Origin: Plotosus lineatus
Taxonomy: Eukaryota > Chordata > Actinopteri > Siluriformes > Plotosidae
Length of the DNA stretch: 64,000 bases
Direction of reading: 5' to 3'
Assembly: GCA_024760905.1 (NCBI GenBank)
Contig: CM045733.1
Location: forward strand, 35,047,501 to 35,111,500
The notes under the pieces were generated by a model. It did no database searches, was not told where the DNA came from, and saw only the letters and a list, made by a program, of their open reading frames with translations. Made by a program: the position numbers and the translations under genes. Position 1 is the first letter of the stretch. Each line of letters begins with the position of its first letter. Below are positions 25,835 through 37,162 of this stretch, one piece after another.

Positions 25835-26940
25835 CAGGGGTAACATTTTTCATCTGTTGGATTTCAGCTGTTGGATTTCAGTGCTTCAGTGTACCTGCAG
25901 GTTTGTGTTACCATTGTTTTCATCTTCATGAATATTTCAACCTATATTTTTAAGACGTCACCCCACGTTCACGACTGAGACAGATTCAGTTTGTGAAGAC
26001 GTAGGTACATGATAAAAAAATGGAGTCATAATGAGCACAATGGACTCATTGCATCATCACATAGAGAACCAATCAGAACACATCAATTCTCAAATCTCAG
26101 TGCACCTCTGCAGTCTGAGACCAGAAATAAAAACTTACAGTTTGGGTTATAATGATTAATTTTGAAAAATACATCTGTACATTACATAAGGTGTGTACAC
26201 TCAGTTCAGTTCTTTGAGTCATCAAAACAGCAAACATCAAACTTGGTAGGTTTTACATTGACTATGGACCAGAAACATGACAAAGCTCAGCATTTAACAA
26301 GGTGATCAACATGTGATGATGTCACAGAGAAAGATGGTAACCCTTTCTGTGACATTTCCACCTACTCAGGTAAGCCTGCTGCTTTACCAGGGTGTGCCTC
26401 TCCTTTCTATATCATCATTATTGATTATCCTGCCCACTTTGATGTGCTGCTGCTGCCCTGGGCCATCCAACTTGCAGAGATTTATGCCTTCTAGTTGTGA
26501 AATGTCATATGCATATGTAATTGGATAAATGATCAACCGAAAGGAAGAATTTGTGTCCCCTCTCTCTGTCTTTGTTAGCATGTCCCGCCTCTCACAGCGT
26601 TGCGTTTCATACTGATTGATCCACACACTTTAAGATGTTAGTCAGGGGCTTTACCACAGCTTTACACACCTCATTGTGGATGTCCCATGTAATGGGATAG
26701 CATTTGCAATTCTTAACCAGAAGCCATACGTTGTCCCTTTGGCTGTATTCAGAAATATTTTAAAAGATCCCAAGGTTTGATCACATAGAGTTATGTTTTT
26801 GGAACTTTTACAGGAGGTCCAGCAGAGTGTGCTGTGTACTTTCTGTTACTTATTTATATTTTGCCTTTTTGTATTTTGAGTTTTGTTGCCTCATGTAAAA
26901 CTCATCTGAACAAACTGTGTGTGTCTACACCAATTTCCAT
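25835..26940. other. no gene recognised
   Basis: Unassigned sequence within the composite hAT segment. Short frames lack domains. Confidence 0.5.
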
Positions 26941-27062
26941 GAAATAGGGTCGACCCCCCCCCTGACTGACGTATATGTACATATATATGTGTATGTAATA
27001 TCAACAAATACATATTCAATGTTATAAATGCTTATAATAACAAATATTCAAAAATAATGCAT
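26941..27062 (+). mobile_element. 'GGGATCCCTCACTTTC' MITE, copy 3, internal fragment
   Basis: 'gactgacgtatatgtacata' and 'tataaatgcttataataaca' match the interior of the complete copies. Confidence 0.7.
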
Positions 27063-27354
27063 TTGCCCTAAACATCAGGAGCAAGGGCGTATTGTTTCAA
27101 TGTTTAATGTAACCGAGCCTATGTCACTGCATAAAACGCTGGGATTCCTGCAACAGTCAAAATAGTAAATTTACAATTCCCCATGATAGACAGTCATTTA
27201 TCAGCATCCCCCATTCAGGTTGACCTAGGCCTCTCTGACAGGCATCCTTGACTGTCATGAGGTCCCTATGAAAAGCAAGTGGTGCTGCAAATAAACTGCA
27301 AGTGGGTTGGAGTACTAATGGTGAGCGTCTTCTACAAACTTGGCTAATTTGTTT

Positions 27355-27500
27355 ATGTTATTCATACATTTTCTAAGCCACTTATTCCTAACTTGGGTCA
27401 CAGGAAGGCTGACGCCCATCTCAGACGACTCAGTGCAAGGGTGTGGTTCACCCTGGACAGCTAGCCAGGTATCAGAACCCATCAGTGGTGACTGTCTCAA
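27355..27500 (-). mobile_element. SINE/L2-type tail, diverged
   Basis: 'tcacaggaaggctgacgccc' and 'ggttcaccctggacagctag' match the type A SINE tail in reverse orientation. Confidence 0.55.
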
Positions 27501-27633
27501 AAAGAACAGAATAATGGTACCTGTATTTTTATTACATGGTGGTCAAACTCCCACCCCCACCACTCACACGAACACACTGATTTATAAAAGTTCATTCAAT
27601 TTCACACTTAGATGCTTTAATTACAGTCTACTG

Positions 27634-27841
27634 GCCCCCATGTCTCACTGTCTATGGTGTGAGGCATGTAAAAGAACCATTGCTCACTTGACAAGAGTAG
27701 GCTGCAAAGCCATCAGCGTGTTTCCGCCATGCGATGGCCCGAAGAGCCGTCCAGGGTGTACTCTGCCCTTGCCCGGAGTTGGTTGGAATGGGCGCCAGCC
27801 TCCCCGCGATCCTAATTAGGATTAGGTGCTTATAGGAAATG
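27634..27841 (+). mobile_element. SINE type A, 5'-truncated
   Basis: Starts inside the central region ('atgtctcactgtctatggtg') and ends 'cctaattaggattaggtg'. The tRNA-like head is absent. Confidence 0.8.
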
Positions 27842-28157
27842 AACTGAACTGTACTGGACCCAAGCTAGTTTTACTTCCATATCAAGTTCTAAATCTTTTA
27901 AAATTGTTGGGTGTTATGCAAAAACATGCACACCAACTGATTTGTTAGTAAATGTCAAGGTCATGTACCCAGAAGTGAAAGTAAGATAAGATTCTTGCAG
28001 GAACTGCCTGCTCTTTTCTGACTTGGTTCTTAAATCCTGTGCACATCCTTGAGTGCATCATGTAAAATGTCAGATACATAATGTAATAAATGACAAAATA
28101 TTTATTTTCATGTAAAGTTCAGATAAAAATATTTTAAGTGGCGGTAACATCAGAACA

Positions 28158-28300
28158 TGGGTGGCACGGTGGTGTAGTCATGAGCACTTCACAGCAAGAA
28201 TGTCCTTGGTTCAATTCCCAGGTCAGGCATTTGTGCAGAGTTTGTATGTTCCCTGCGATTGTGTGGGTTTCCTCTGGGTACTCCGGCTTCCCTTCATCAT
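28158..28300 (+). mobile_element. DANA/mermaid-like tRNA-derived SINE
   Basis: 'ggtggcacggtggtgtagtc', B box GGTTCAATTCC, then 'gcagagtttgtatgttccct' and 'gtgtgggtttcctctgggta', the characteristic DANA/mermaid order. Confidence 0.75.
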
Positions 28301-29431
28301 ACAGCCGCCTGTTGTGTTCTGGTCTAGTAACATTGTCAGCCATTTATGGCCCATGTCTAGTGTACTACATAGCCTGTGTGCTTCCTCTGTGCTTTCTGGT
28401 CCTCAACACACTCCATTTTAAACATAAAATCGTTTTTTCCATGTTTTTTTTTTAAACCTCCAAGTGCATTACGCAGTGTTGAGATACAGTTTGCTCTTAA
28501 AAGGATGTGCGTGACCTCCAGTTAACCTCCCAGCACTATCTGGGGTCCTTCCATCACCTAGACAACCAGCCATCCAATGAAAATAATGCATTGAGTTTTC
28601 TCTCTTCGATGTGTGTTTGTTTATGGAAGGGAGTGGTGCTGCTCACATGACAGACAGTATTCATGATGCATAAAACCTCAATGTTTGGGATTTTTGTTTT
28701 GTTTATTTTTAAAAAATGTTTTGTCTGTTTTGTCCCTGTTGTCTGCAAAAAAAAAAAAAAAACGTGTGGACACTGGATTAACGTTATGCTACAGTGAGTG
28801 ACTACAAGTTGCAACTTAAGTGAGTACCATAGCCTACAAATTATAATGTTCGTCCAGCACACTAAAACCGAGTTCAACACCACACAGAAGGCAAAAAAGA
28901 AATGGCTCGCATTGTATGCATGGGTGAAAGTTGCGTTTCCGAGACATTCTGCTGCGTTCTGGTAGAAGAGGTCTGTATACTTCTCACTGGGACAGCGTTC
29001 CAGTGCGTTCCAGCTTACTTTCACTTATGCATGTACCAAGAATTTAGGTGGAGCTGTGGTATTCTCCAGTCTTTATGTATTTTAAATTGTCTAACCAGTC
29101 CTACCAAAATTTATGTGTAGTAGAGACCAGTTCTACTGTATACATGTGCTACTGTGTGGATATAGTAATGGCACATGGTGGTCTGTGAAACATGGGACGT
29201 ATTAAAGAATAAAATGGATCATCTACTGCATCATGTTATTTAACCGTAAATTCTGAGCTGTTAGAGCCACAAAACCTAGTTTTGACCAGCTAACTAGTTT
29301 ACCGAACAAACACATTTTACCAAACTAAGACAAGAAGGGCTCATGTACAAATTTAAATACAGTAGTAGGCTACGTTGCTAGCAAACGCAGACTGGATAAT
29401 GATTGATTCCAGATTCCTAGTCTCTGAAGAA
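28301..29431. other. no gene recognised
   Basis: Includes a 156-codon minus-strand frame (28554-29024) with no recognisable domain, crossed by a poly-A run. Probably old repeat sequence. Confidence 0.5.
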
Positions 29432-29568
29432 ATATATATATATATATATATATATATGCGAACATATTCATTTCAGATGTCAAAAAGTGTTTGCGGCTCC
29501 CGGTGTTGTCTTTTCCGTGGAAACCGGGTCGAAATGGCTCTTTGAGTGTTAAAGGTTGCCGACCCCTG
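29432..29568 (+). mobile_element. hAT right end (second copy)
   Basis: A short (TA)n tract, then about 110 bp matching 19510-19620 with one clear difference (cata-T-ccat versus cata-T-tcat region), ending in GGTTGCCGACCCCTG. Its flank TTCTAGAA matches the flank at 18259. Confidence 0.9.
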
Positions 29569-30396
29569 TTCTAGAAGAAAAACAGAATTTTGAGAATTTT
29601 CTCATCTTTTGTGTTCTGCCAGTCCCATTTAGAGTGTTTGTTGCCAACAAGCTCCCATCTTGGTCTCATCTGGCCAAAGCACACGGTGCCAGCTGAAATC
29701 ACAGTACTGTTTAACAAACTCCAGGTGTTTGCGTTTATGGTTGCAAGTGAGAAAATGTTTTTCTGTGCATGCCTCCTAAACAGCCTGTTTATAGCACATG
29801 ATGGCTGTTTTGGGGACTTTGTAACCCCAAAATGCTGCCATTTGTTGCATTTCTGTAACAGTCATCTTTGGAGAGGTTTTTATTTCTCTTACAATCCTCC
29901 TCACTGTGTGTGGTGGCAAAATAACTTCGCGTCCTCGTCCAGGCTTGTTTACCACTGTTCCGGTTGTTTTAAACTTCTTAATGATTCCTCTGACAGTAGA
30001 TATGAACAGGTGCAGGAGTGGGTCTATTTTCTTGTAGGTATTGCCTGACTTGTGAAGCTTGAGACACATCTGCCTTACTTGAGTGGTGTGTTCCTTTGTC
30101 TTTCCCATGTTGAAAAGTGGATAATAGAAATGGCCTCTGTGTCACATCATATTTATACCCCAGGGAAACAGGAAATCATGAATTACTAATTAAATGCTAA
30201 TTGATAATCTGATCAACTTTGTATACTATTGTAGATATGAAAGAAATACTTCAATTACATTTATTTCCTAGGAATTGTTAGGTGTGCCAATAATTGTGGA
30301 ACATAAAGTGGAACCAAGTTAAAACTGTTGACTAGTCAAAATTCTTCTCCATTACAGCTTAGATGTTTTGTAATAACATATACACACACCAAGTAT

Positions 30397-30405
30397 AATA
30401 ACAAC

Positions 30406-30452
<47 letters not shown>
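30397..30452. repeat. (AAT)n microsatellite
   Basis: Trinucleotide AAT run. Confidence 0.95.
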
Positions 30453-30454
<2 letters not shown>

Positions 30455-31320
30455 TGCAAAAAAATTGGATTGAAATCTTGGAATCCCAGTTTTAGAAGAT
30501 AGATATTGTAATTGTGGAATTATTTTTGACAATTAAGGGCATTTGAGTGCCTTTTTGGCACTTTGAACTTAAAATTGAATTACATGCACCACAGTCTTGG
30601 CCAAAGGCAGTTGTCACCAAGAGGTAAGAGTTTGTTCCTTATAGTTCTTAATTTAGCAGTTTTTGAGAAACGATGTTCAGTCCATCATGCCGTGAGATTT
30701 CAGTTGGTCAGGTACACGGCTTAAATTATACCCTAAAAGCATGAACAAGAGCAAAATATGATAAAAGTAAAGTCATGAGGTACTTACTGCTTCAGTATGA
30801 TTATGTTTCGTGGAGTCACTACTTTCTACAATTTTCGGTACTAATATTTAGTCCAAAGTTCCTAATTCAGTGTCAAATTGTAAACTACACTACCACCAGT
30901 AGCTTCACATGAGCCTGATTACTTATTTGTGTAAAATGCAGAGCATTAATAGTCCCTTTAACTGTAGGGGGTTGATACTTGGGGGGGGGGGGGGGGGTTA
31001 GCTAACAGTACTTTTTAAATATACTGAGTACACATGAAAGCACACCACTTGAAAAAAAGTCAATATTTAAGTTCAAATGAACTTCAATATAATTTTTATA
31101 CAACAACAACACTACAGTGATGTCACCCGACATACCAGGTGCAAGAAATGCGAGAATTTCATGTTAACTATAACGCTTGACAATTTTTTGCAAAAACACA
31201 ATATTTTGCATGCACACCACGGGAAAAATTAATTTCACTCTGAATTTTGCACACATTGCCTTTCAAAGCATGTGAATCCGAATAAAATTTCACTTTTTCC
31301 ACTGACACTTGTGAAAAGCT
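30453..31320. other. no gene recognised
   Basis: Unassigned intergenic sequence with a poly-G run at about 30980-30998. Confidence 0.5.
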
Positions 31321-31323
31321 GAC

Positions 31324-31695
31324 GTGATGCCACTACTTACAGCCCCTGAACGAGAACGTGCCATAGGCATGCTTCAAAATGGTGCAAGCACCAGGCAAAT
31401 TGCCAGACGACTACACTGTGAACACACAATGATCACAAGACTCCATCAAAGGTTTCTGCAAAAGGGGAGCACTCGGAACCGTCCTCGACCGGGTCAACAA
31501 TGTGTGACAACGGCACGTCAGGACCGTCAGATCGTATGGGATCATGTCCGAGACCGAACATTACCAGCGACAAGAACGGCTGCTCAAGTTCAAGGACAAT
31601 GTGGATTCATTCACACCAACACCATACAGAACCGTCTACGAGCTGCAGGCCTGCGTGCACGACGTCCTTATTTTGGCCCCATATTGATGCATTAA
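31324..31695 (+). pseudogene. Tc1-like transposase N-terminal fragment
   Basis: One open frame reads LLTAPERERAIGMLQNGAST, RQIARRLHCEHTMITRLHQR, then RNRPRPGQQCVTTARQDRQI and RLRAAGLRARRPYFGPIL. This is the paired-like DNA-binding half of a Tc1/IS630-type transposase (two helix-turn-helices with the linker RPRPGQ). The catalytic DDE half is missing after 31695. It is a distinct Tc1 family from the other two in the window and shows an intact frame over 123 codons. Confidence 0.82.
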
Positions 31696-31729
31696 TATTA
31701 TCGCATTAACATTATCGTGAATGAAATTG

Positions 31730-32299
31730 AATGATGTTTACATGTCTTCTTAAATCATTCATTATCTCAAATGCATCAGAAGTATATACTTCACATATCA
31801 ATCTGTGGAGCTATTCCAGATTTCGTGAGTGGTGCGTTTTCATATGGACTGAGTATATTTATATTTTAAGCATTAGGCTAATTTCTAGGATAGCTATAGT
31901 GATCTTGCATTCTGAATTTTAAAAAGAAATATTAACATGATGTGAGATGGCTCATCTTTCCTTGTAAAGTATGTGATATGGTGCTCTTTTTTTAAACTTG
32001 CAAAACTACTACTAATGCTGTGACTGCAAATACTGAAGGTCAATGACCTGACCTAAAAAAAGCAAAATAAACTGCACTGACACCTTGTGAATCATCACCT
32101 GATGGCTCTTGCTGTGCCAAGAACACACATCACTGAAATTGACACAAATGGCAAATGGTTATTTTCCAAGAGAGGAACTATTTTCCTCTCAAACTCTCAT
32201 TTGTTTAAATGTTTTCGTAGTTTACTATTCTACTGGACCTTCTTAACATGTTCCACAATCGATGCACATCTTCTGACTACATTTACATTAACAGCATTT
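31730..32299. other. no gene recognised
   Basis: Unassigned sequence. No terminal repeats matching the Tc1 fragment were found. Confidence 0.45.
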
Positions 32300-32465
32300 G
32301 ACACATGCTCTTATCAAGAGTGACTTACAATTATCTTTTTTAATACAACTGGGCATTTGAGGGTTAAGAGCCTTGCTTAAGGGCCCAACAGTGGTAATAG
32401 TGGGGATTGAACCACTGACCTTTAGATCACTAACCCATCACCTTAACCATTAAGCCTCCTGTACC
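32300..32465 (-). mobile_element. tRNA-derived SINE (family 3)
   Basis: Reverse orientation: 'gtggggattgaaccactgac' is the complement of a tRNA B box (GGTTCAATCCC), with 'aagggcccaacagtggtaat' after it. A second copy lies at 50040-50195. Confidence 0.65.
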
Positions 32466-32639
32466 CTGACAGATTTCACATGCCACCTATGCCATCTACT
32501 CTGCACTCAGATACATTACACTTTAATATTAGCCAGTCTATAAAGTTGCTCCATTCTTTTCTTTTATTGTTTAGTAATTTATACTATTTATGTATCTATT
32601 TATTTATTTACTTATATAATATATATGTATGTGTGTATG

Positions 32640-32735
32640 TTTGTACTTGTATCTATTTTTGCACCCCCTACTGATAGTACCTCAAGAGCCTGTAACAGTG
32701 AATTTCTCCATTGTGAGATTAATAAAGCTGTATCT

Positions 32736-32765
<30 letters not shown>
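32640..32765 (+). mobile_element. LINE 3' end with (TATCT)n tail
   Basis: 'gtgaatttctccattgtgag' and 'attaataaagctgtatctta' followed by a TATCT repeat, the 3' end style of fish CR1/L2/Rex1-like LINEs. Confidence 0.65.
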
Positions 32766-32767
<2 letters not shown>

Positions 32768-32914
32768 GTTGAGATAGGCCTACAACTTATGATGATAACT
32801 ACATTTTCCAAATCACTCTATCCTTTATTAGTGTCATTTGAAAACTGGAGCCTATTCCAGCCGACTCACATGGCCAATAGACAGAAAGACACACACACAC
32901 ACACACACCGAGGT

Positions 32915-33178
32915 ATTACAATTAATGCATCTGCGTGCATGTGTATTTCTGTGTGTATTTATATTTTAATTACATCTTATGCATTTTTTAAAATGTTTAA
33001 TTGCTATTTAAGCATTTATAGCATTGAATGTGTATTTATTGATATTATATACACATATACATGTACGTATACGTCAGTGGGGGGGGGTTTAGGGGGGTTG
33101 ATCCTACTTCGCGGATTTCAGTTCTCACAGGGGGCTCTCGGTCTCGATTAACTGTGGAAAGTGAGGGATCCCTGTATA
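32915..33178 (-). mobile_element. 'GGGATCCCTCACTTTC' MITE, copy 4, truncated
   Basis: Reverse copy from the CA-rich interior to the terminal 'gaaagtgagggatccctgta'. The other end is missing next to a (CA)n run. Confidence 0.75.
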
Positions 33179-33433
33179 TAAAAAATACATTTAAACTTGC
33201 GTTAAAAAAAATGCACTTTGATGAACGATCTCTGATGACTGTAGATAAAAACTGGTTTTGCTTCAGAGTATCACAATACGTATTATTTGCATGTTAGAAC
33301 CGGTTTTTTACCGATAAACCGGTTTTATTACATCTAATTATTACTGGCATTCTAACAGATATAAACACTTCTCAACCTTTTTAGACTTGATGAAACAGTA
33401 CAATCTCAGTCTATACACATTGACCTCATACGG

Positions 33434-33494
33434 CAGGGGTCCCGAACCCCCTGACCATCCGCAAACAAAATCTTTCTTGGCGCAAATTATAGTT

Positions 33495-33532
<38 letters not shown>

Positions 33533-33765
33533 GCTTCCGGATATTATTTTAAAAACGACTGTTTTTGACATTGCCACAGAAGCACTGAAAGCCCTTCTTC
33601 CGTTTCCAACCACATACAGTACTGTACTGTATCTTTAAGGGGCGGGGCTTTCTGCGGTGACATCCATCAAACAAAACTACAGAGTAGACTCGAACCGGTC
33701 CGCGGAAACATTTTCATACATTAAACTGGTTCCTGGTGTCAAAAAGGTTGGAGACCGCTGCCAGA
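33434..33765. mobile_element. non-autonomous hAT-like element
   Basis: Starts 'caggggtcccgaaccccctg' and ends 'aaaaggttggagaccgctg', imperfect inverted repeats of a common fish hAT MITE. An (ATT)n run lies inside at 33497-33531. Confidence 0.65.
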
Positions 33766-34059
33766 CTGACCACATAAGTCATCAGATGACATATTCTGTC
33801 ATATTTAAACCTATAGATTCCTAAGAGAGGAAGGTTTGGTGTACAGTACTGTATTATGAGTATGTTCCATTTTATTTCACACCTGAATGACGAGGAAGAA
33901 GGTGAGGATGAGGGGCGGTCGGAAACGGAAGAGATCTGTGTTTGTGTTTAAATATATATATATATATGAATTATTAATTATTGGCAGAATAGTCCGGCAA
34001 ATGCTCGCTTAAATAGTTATACTTCACATAGTGAAGTTGTGTTCATGTGGACTCAGTAC

Positions 34060-34237
34060 TCACCGAATCCGACGGAGAAACTTTTGGCCGGAAACGAGGT
34101 TCCTCAACCTGAGTGAAGGTTCTGGAGAAATCAGGCGAAAGTCTTGTGATACGATAGAACCTGTCGTATTCCTTGCTCTCGAAATGAACCAGGCTGCAGG
34201 TGATATTCGGGCTCGGGGACGGGTTGGGAGGAACAGT
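34060..34237 (-). CDS. possible first coding exon of an unrecognised gene
   Basis: On the minus strand an ATG at about 34237 opens MTVPPNPSPSPNITCSLVHF followed by ESKEYDRFYRITRLSPDFS and RTFTQVEEPRFRPKVSPSDS, ending at a good donor GTGAGTAC near 34060. The region is less AT-rich than its surroundings and not similar to other repeats here. No downstream exon was identified, and the plus strand is also open. It could be a real 5' exon, part of an unknown repeat, or chance. Confidence 0.3.
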
Positions 34238-35818
34238 CATGTGAGACGGTTTATTTGTGTCATGTGCTCCTGCAGTCAGGTGATTTAAGCTTTGCGTTTT
34301 CATTGATTGTCATATTATTGTACGAGACGACATCTACTGGCCAACTCCGTGAATTGCAACATAAACACTTGAAAGAAAACATTCTCCGCTCAAACCGATG
34401 AAGACTCAGTTGGATGCTGCAGAAAGCAAATTTAACTAGTAGTCCTGATCTCCTTAGTGATACTGTACTGTATTCTTCTTTTCCTTTCGGCTTTTCCCTT
34501 CAGGGGTCGCCATAAAAATCATCTGCCTCCATCTCACCCTATCCTCTGCATCTTCTTCTCTTACACCGACTCCCTTCATGTCCTCCTTCACCACATCCAT
34601 GAATCGTCTCTTTGGTCTTCCTCTGGGCCTTCTGCCTGGTAGTTCTAACCTCAGCATCCTACTACCAATATACAGTACTCACTATCCCTCCTCTGTACAT
34701 GTCCAAACTATCTCAATCTAGCCGATCTGACTTTGTCTCCAAAACATCTTGCATGTGCTTGTCCCTCTGATGTGCTCATTTCTGATCCTATCCATCCTCG
34801 TTACTCCCAAAGAGAACCTCAACATTTTCATCTCTGTGACCTCCAGCTCTGCCTCCTGTCTTTTCCCCAGGGTCACTGTTTCTAAACCAGACAACATTGC
34901 TGGCCTCAACACCGTCTTGACACTTTTCCTTTCATTCTTGCCAATACCTTCCTATCACACATCTCACTGGACACTTTTCTCCAACCTTTCCAACCTGCCT
35001 GCACACGCTTCTTCATCTCTTTTCCACACTCTCCATTGCTCTGGATTGTTGAGCCTAAGCACTTAAAATCCTCCACCTTCTTTATCTCTGCTCCCTGTAA
35101 CCTCACTGTTTCTCTTGGGTCCTTGTCGTTCACACACATGTATTCTGTCTTACTGAGGCTTGCCTTCATTCCCCTTCTTTCCATTGCATACCTCCACCTC
35201 TCTAGATTTTCCTGCACTTGTTCTCTGCTCTCACTACAGATCACAATGTCATCTGCAAACATCATAGTCCATGGGGAACATACATGTCCTGCACCACTCT
35301 GACATACTTCTCTGCCGCGCCAGACTTCCTCATGCAATACCACAGTTCCTCTCTCGGCACCTGATCATATGCTTTGAACAGATCCACAAAGGCACAATGC
35401 AGCTCCTTCTGACCTTCTCTGTACTTCTCTATTAACATCCTCAAAGCAAACACTGCATCTATGGTGCTCTTTCTTGGCATGAAACCAAACTGTTGTTCAC
35501 AAATGCTGACCTCTGCCCTTAGTCTAGCTTCCACTATTCTTTTTCATAACTTCATGGTATGGCTCATCAACTTTTTCCCTCTGTAGTTGCCACAACTCTG
35601 CACGTCTCCCTTGTTCTTAAAAACTTCTCCATTCCTCTGGCATTCTCTCACTCTCTAAGGCCTTATTGAATGTTCTTGTCAGAAAATCTACTGCTACCTC
35701 TCCTAGACACTTCCATACATCCACTGATATGTAATCAGGACCAACTGCCTTTCCATTCTTCATCCTCTTCAGTGCCCTCCTCACTTCACCCTTACTAATC
35801 TTTGCTACTTCCTGATCC

Positions 35819-36691
35819 TCAACAGTCACCTCTTCTACTCTTTTTTCTCTCATTTTCCTCATTCATCAGCTCTTCAAAGTACTCTTTCCATCTTCCCAGC
35901 ACACTTCTGTCATCAGTCAATACATTTCCCTCTCTGTCCTTAATCACTCTAACTTGCTGCACATTCTTCCCATCTCTATTTCTGTGCTGTGCCAAGCTGT
36001 ATAAATCCTTTTCTCCCTCTTTACTGTCCAACCTAGCATACAAGTCATCATACACCTTCTGTTTGGCCTTTGACACTGCGACCTTCGCCTTACGCTGCGT
36101 CTCCCTGTACTCCTGTTTACTCTCTTTGGTTCTCTCAATGTTCCACTTCTTCTTAGCTAACCTCTTCCTTTGTACACACTCCTGCACTTCCTCATTCCAC
36201 CACCAAGTCTCCTTATCTACTCTCCTTCCAGATGACCCACCATGTACTCTCCTACCTGTCTCCCTGATCACATTAGCTGTAGTTGTCCAGTCATCTGGAA
36301 GCACTTCCTGACCACCCAAATCCTGTTTCAACTCCTCCTTAAAGACAACCCGACACTCTTTCTTTTTCAGCTTCCACCGCTTTGTCTTCTGCTCTGCCTT
36401 TGCCTTCTCCACCTTCCTTACCGTCAGCGTCATCCTGCACACCAACATCCTATGTTGTCTGGCAACACTCTCACCCACTACTACTATGTAGTCACTGACT
36501 TCCTTCAAATTACATCGCCTACACAAGATGTAGTCTACCTGTGTGCTCCTACCTCTGCTTTTATAAGTCACCCTATGCTCCTGTCTCTTCTGGAAGAAAG
36601 TATTCACCACAGCCATTTCCATCTTTTTTGTAAAATCTATCAACATCTGTCCTTCTGTATTCCTGTCCTGGATACCAAACCTGCCCATCAC
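35819..36691 (-). pseudogene. RTE polyprotein middle part (endonuclease end and linker)
   Basis: A 290-codon open frame starting MGRFGIQDRNTEGQMLIDFT, with SRGRSTQVDYILCRR (the endonuclease Asp-containing block), then a charged linker ETWWWNEEVQECVQRKRLAK to GRWKEYFEELMNEENE. It leads into the reverse transcriptase through a frameshift near 35840. Confidence 0.85.
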
Positions 36692-36724
36692 TTCCTCGTC
36701 CCCTCTGTTGCCTGCACCAACATG

Positions 36725-37162
36725 TCAATTGAAGTCTTCACCAATGACCACTCTTCCACCTCTGGGGGTACTCTGCATCATTTCATCTAACTCACTCCAG
36801 AATCTCTCCTTCTCTTCTAGCTCACATCCTGCCTGTGGGGCATAAGTATTAACAACATTGAACATCACTCCTTCAATTTCTAACTTGAGACTCATCACTC
36901 TGTCTGACACTCTTTTCACTGCTAGAACATTCCTGACAAACTCCTCCTTCAAGATGACTCCTACTCCATTTCTCTTCCCATCCACACCATGATAAAACAT
37001 CTTAAACCTTGCTCCTAAGCTTCTAGCCTTGCTACCTTTCCACCTGGTCTCCTGAACACATAGTATGTCCACCTTCCTCTTCTGCATCATGTCAGCCAGC
37101 TCTCTACCTTTTCCTGCCATAGTTCCAACATTCAAAGTCCCTACTTTCAGTCCCTGACTCAT
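36725..37162 (-). pseudogene. RTE endonuclease (APE-like) domain
   Basis: The single open frame of 145 codons holds N-terminal APE endonuclease motifs: KVGTLNVGTM, CVQETRWKG, GVGVILKEEF, NVVNTYAPQAG and GGRVVIGEDFN. A stop at 36724 separates it from the next frame (35819-36691), which carries DRNTEGQMLIDF and RSTQVDYILCRR. Confidence 0.85.

Larger units (their letters stand above)
18267..29568. mobile_element. composite segment with hAT ends
   Basis: It starts CAGGGGTCGGCAACCCGCGG at 18267 and ends GGTTGCCGACCCCTG at 29568. The perfect 8-bp target duplication TTCTAGAA is at 18259-18266 and 29569-29576. Inside are a hAT copy (18267-19620), whose right end is followed by unrelated GGCTAGAC, and about 9.8 kb of other DNA: a Tigger-like element, a timm8b-like exon, a TTAA MITE, SINEs and unassigned sequence. 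A second hAT right end begins at a (TA)n tract (29432-29568). Confidence 0.75.
17664..30300 (-). mobile_element. second Tc1-like element, split by an 11.3-kb hAT-ended insertion
   Basis: The two halves are 17664-18266 and 29569-30300. On the minus strand the right half carries the transposase N-terminus: MGKTKEHTTQVRQMCLKLHK at 30108, then GIIKKFKTTGTVVNKPGRGR and ILPPHTVRRIVREIKTSP. The left half carries the C-terminus: RPWVFQQVNDLKHVAK near 18160 and KRGPKSLDALNRLCKEKWSK near 18030. The ends resemble 'ttccataattattattaccc' and 'ggtgtgccaataattgtgga'. The order and orientation show that everything from 18267 to 29568 was added inside one Tc1 copy. Confidence 0.88.

Noticed and set aside
28554..29024. 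156-codon minus-strand frame
   Set aside because: It crosses a poly-A run that encodes poly-Phe, has no domain and no splice context.
35802..36790. Plus-strand frames of 169 and 182 codons
   Set aside because: They are antisense shadows of the minus-strand RTE LINE.
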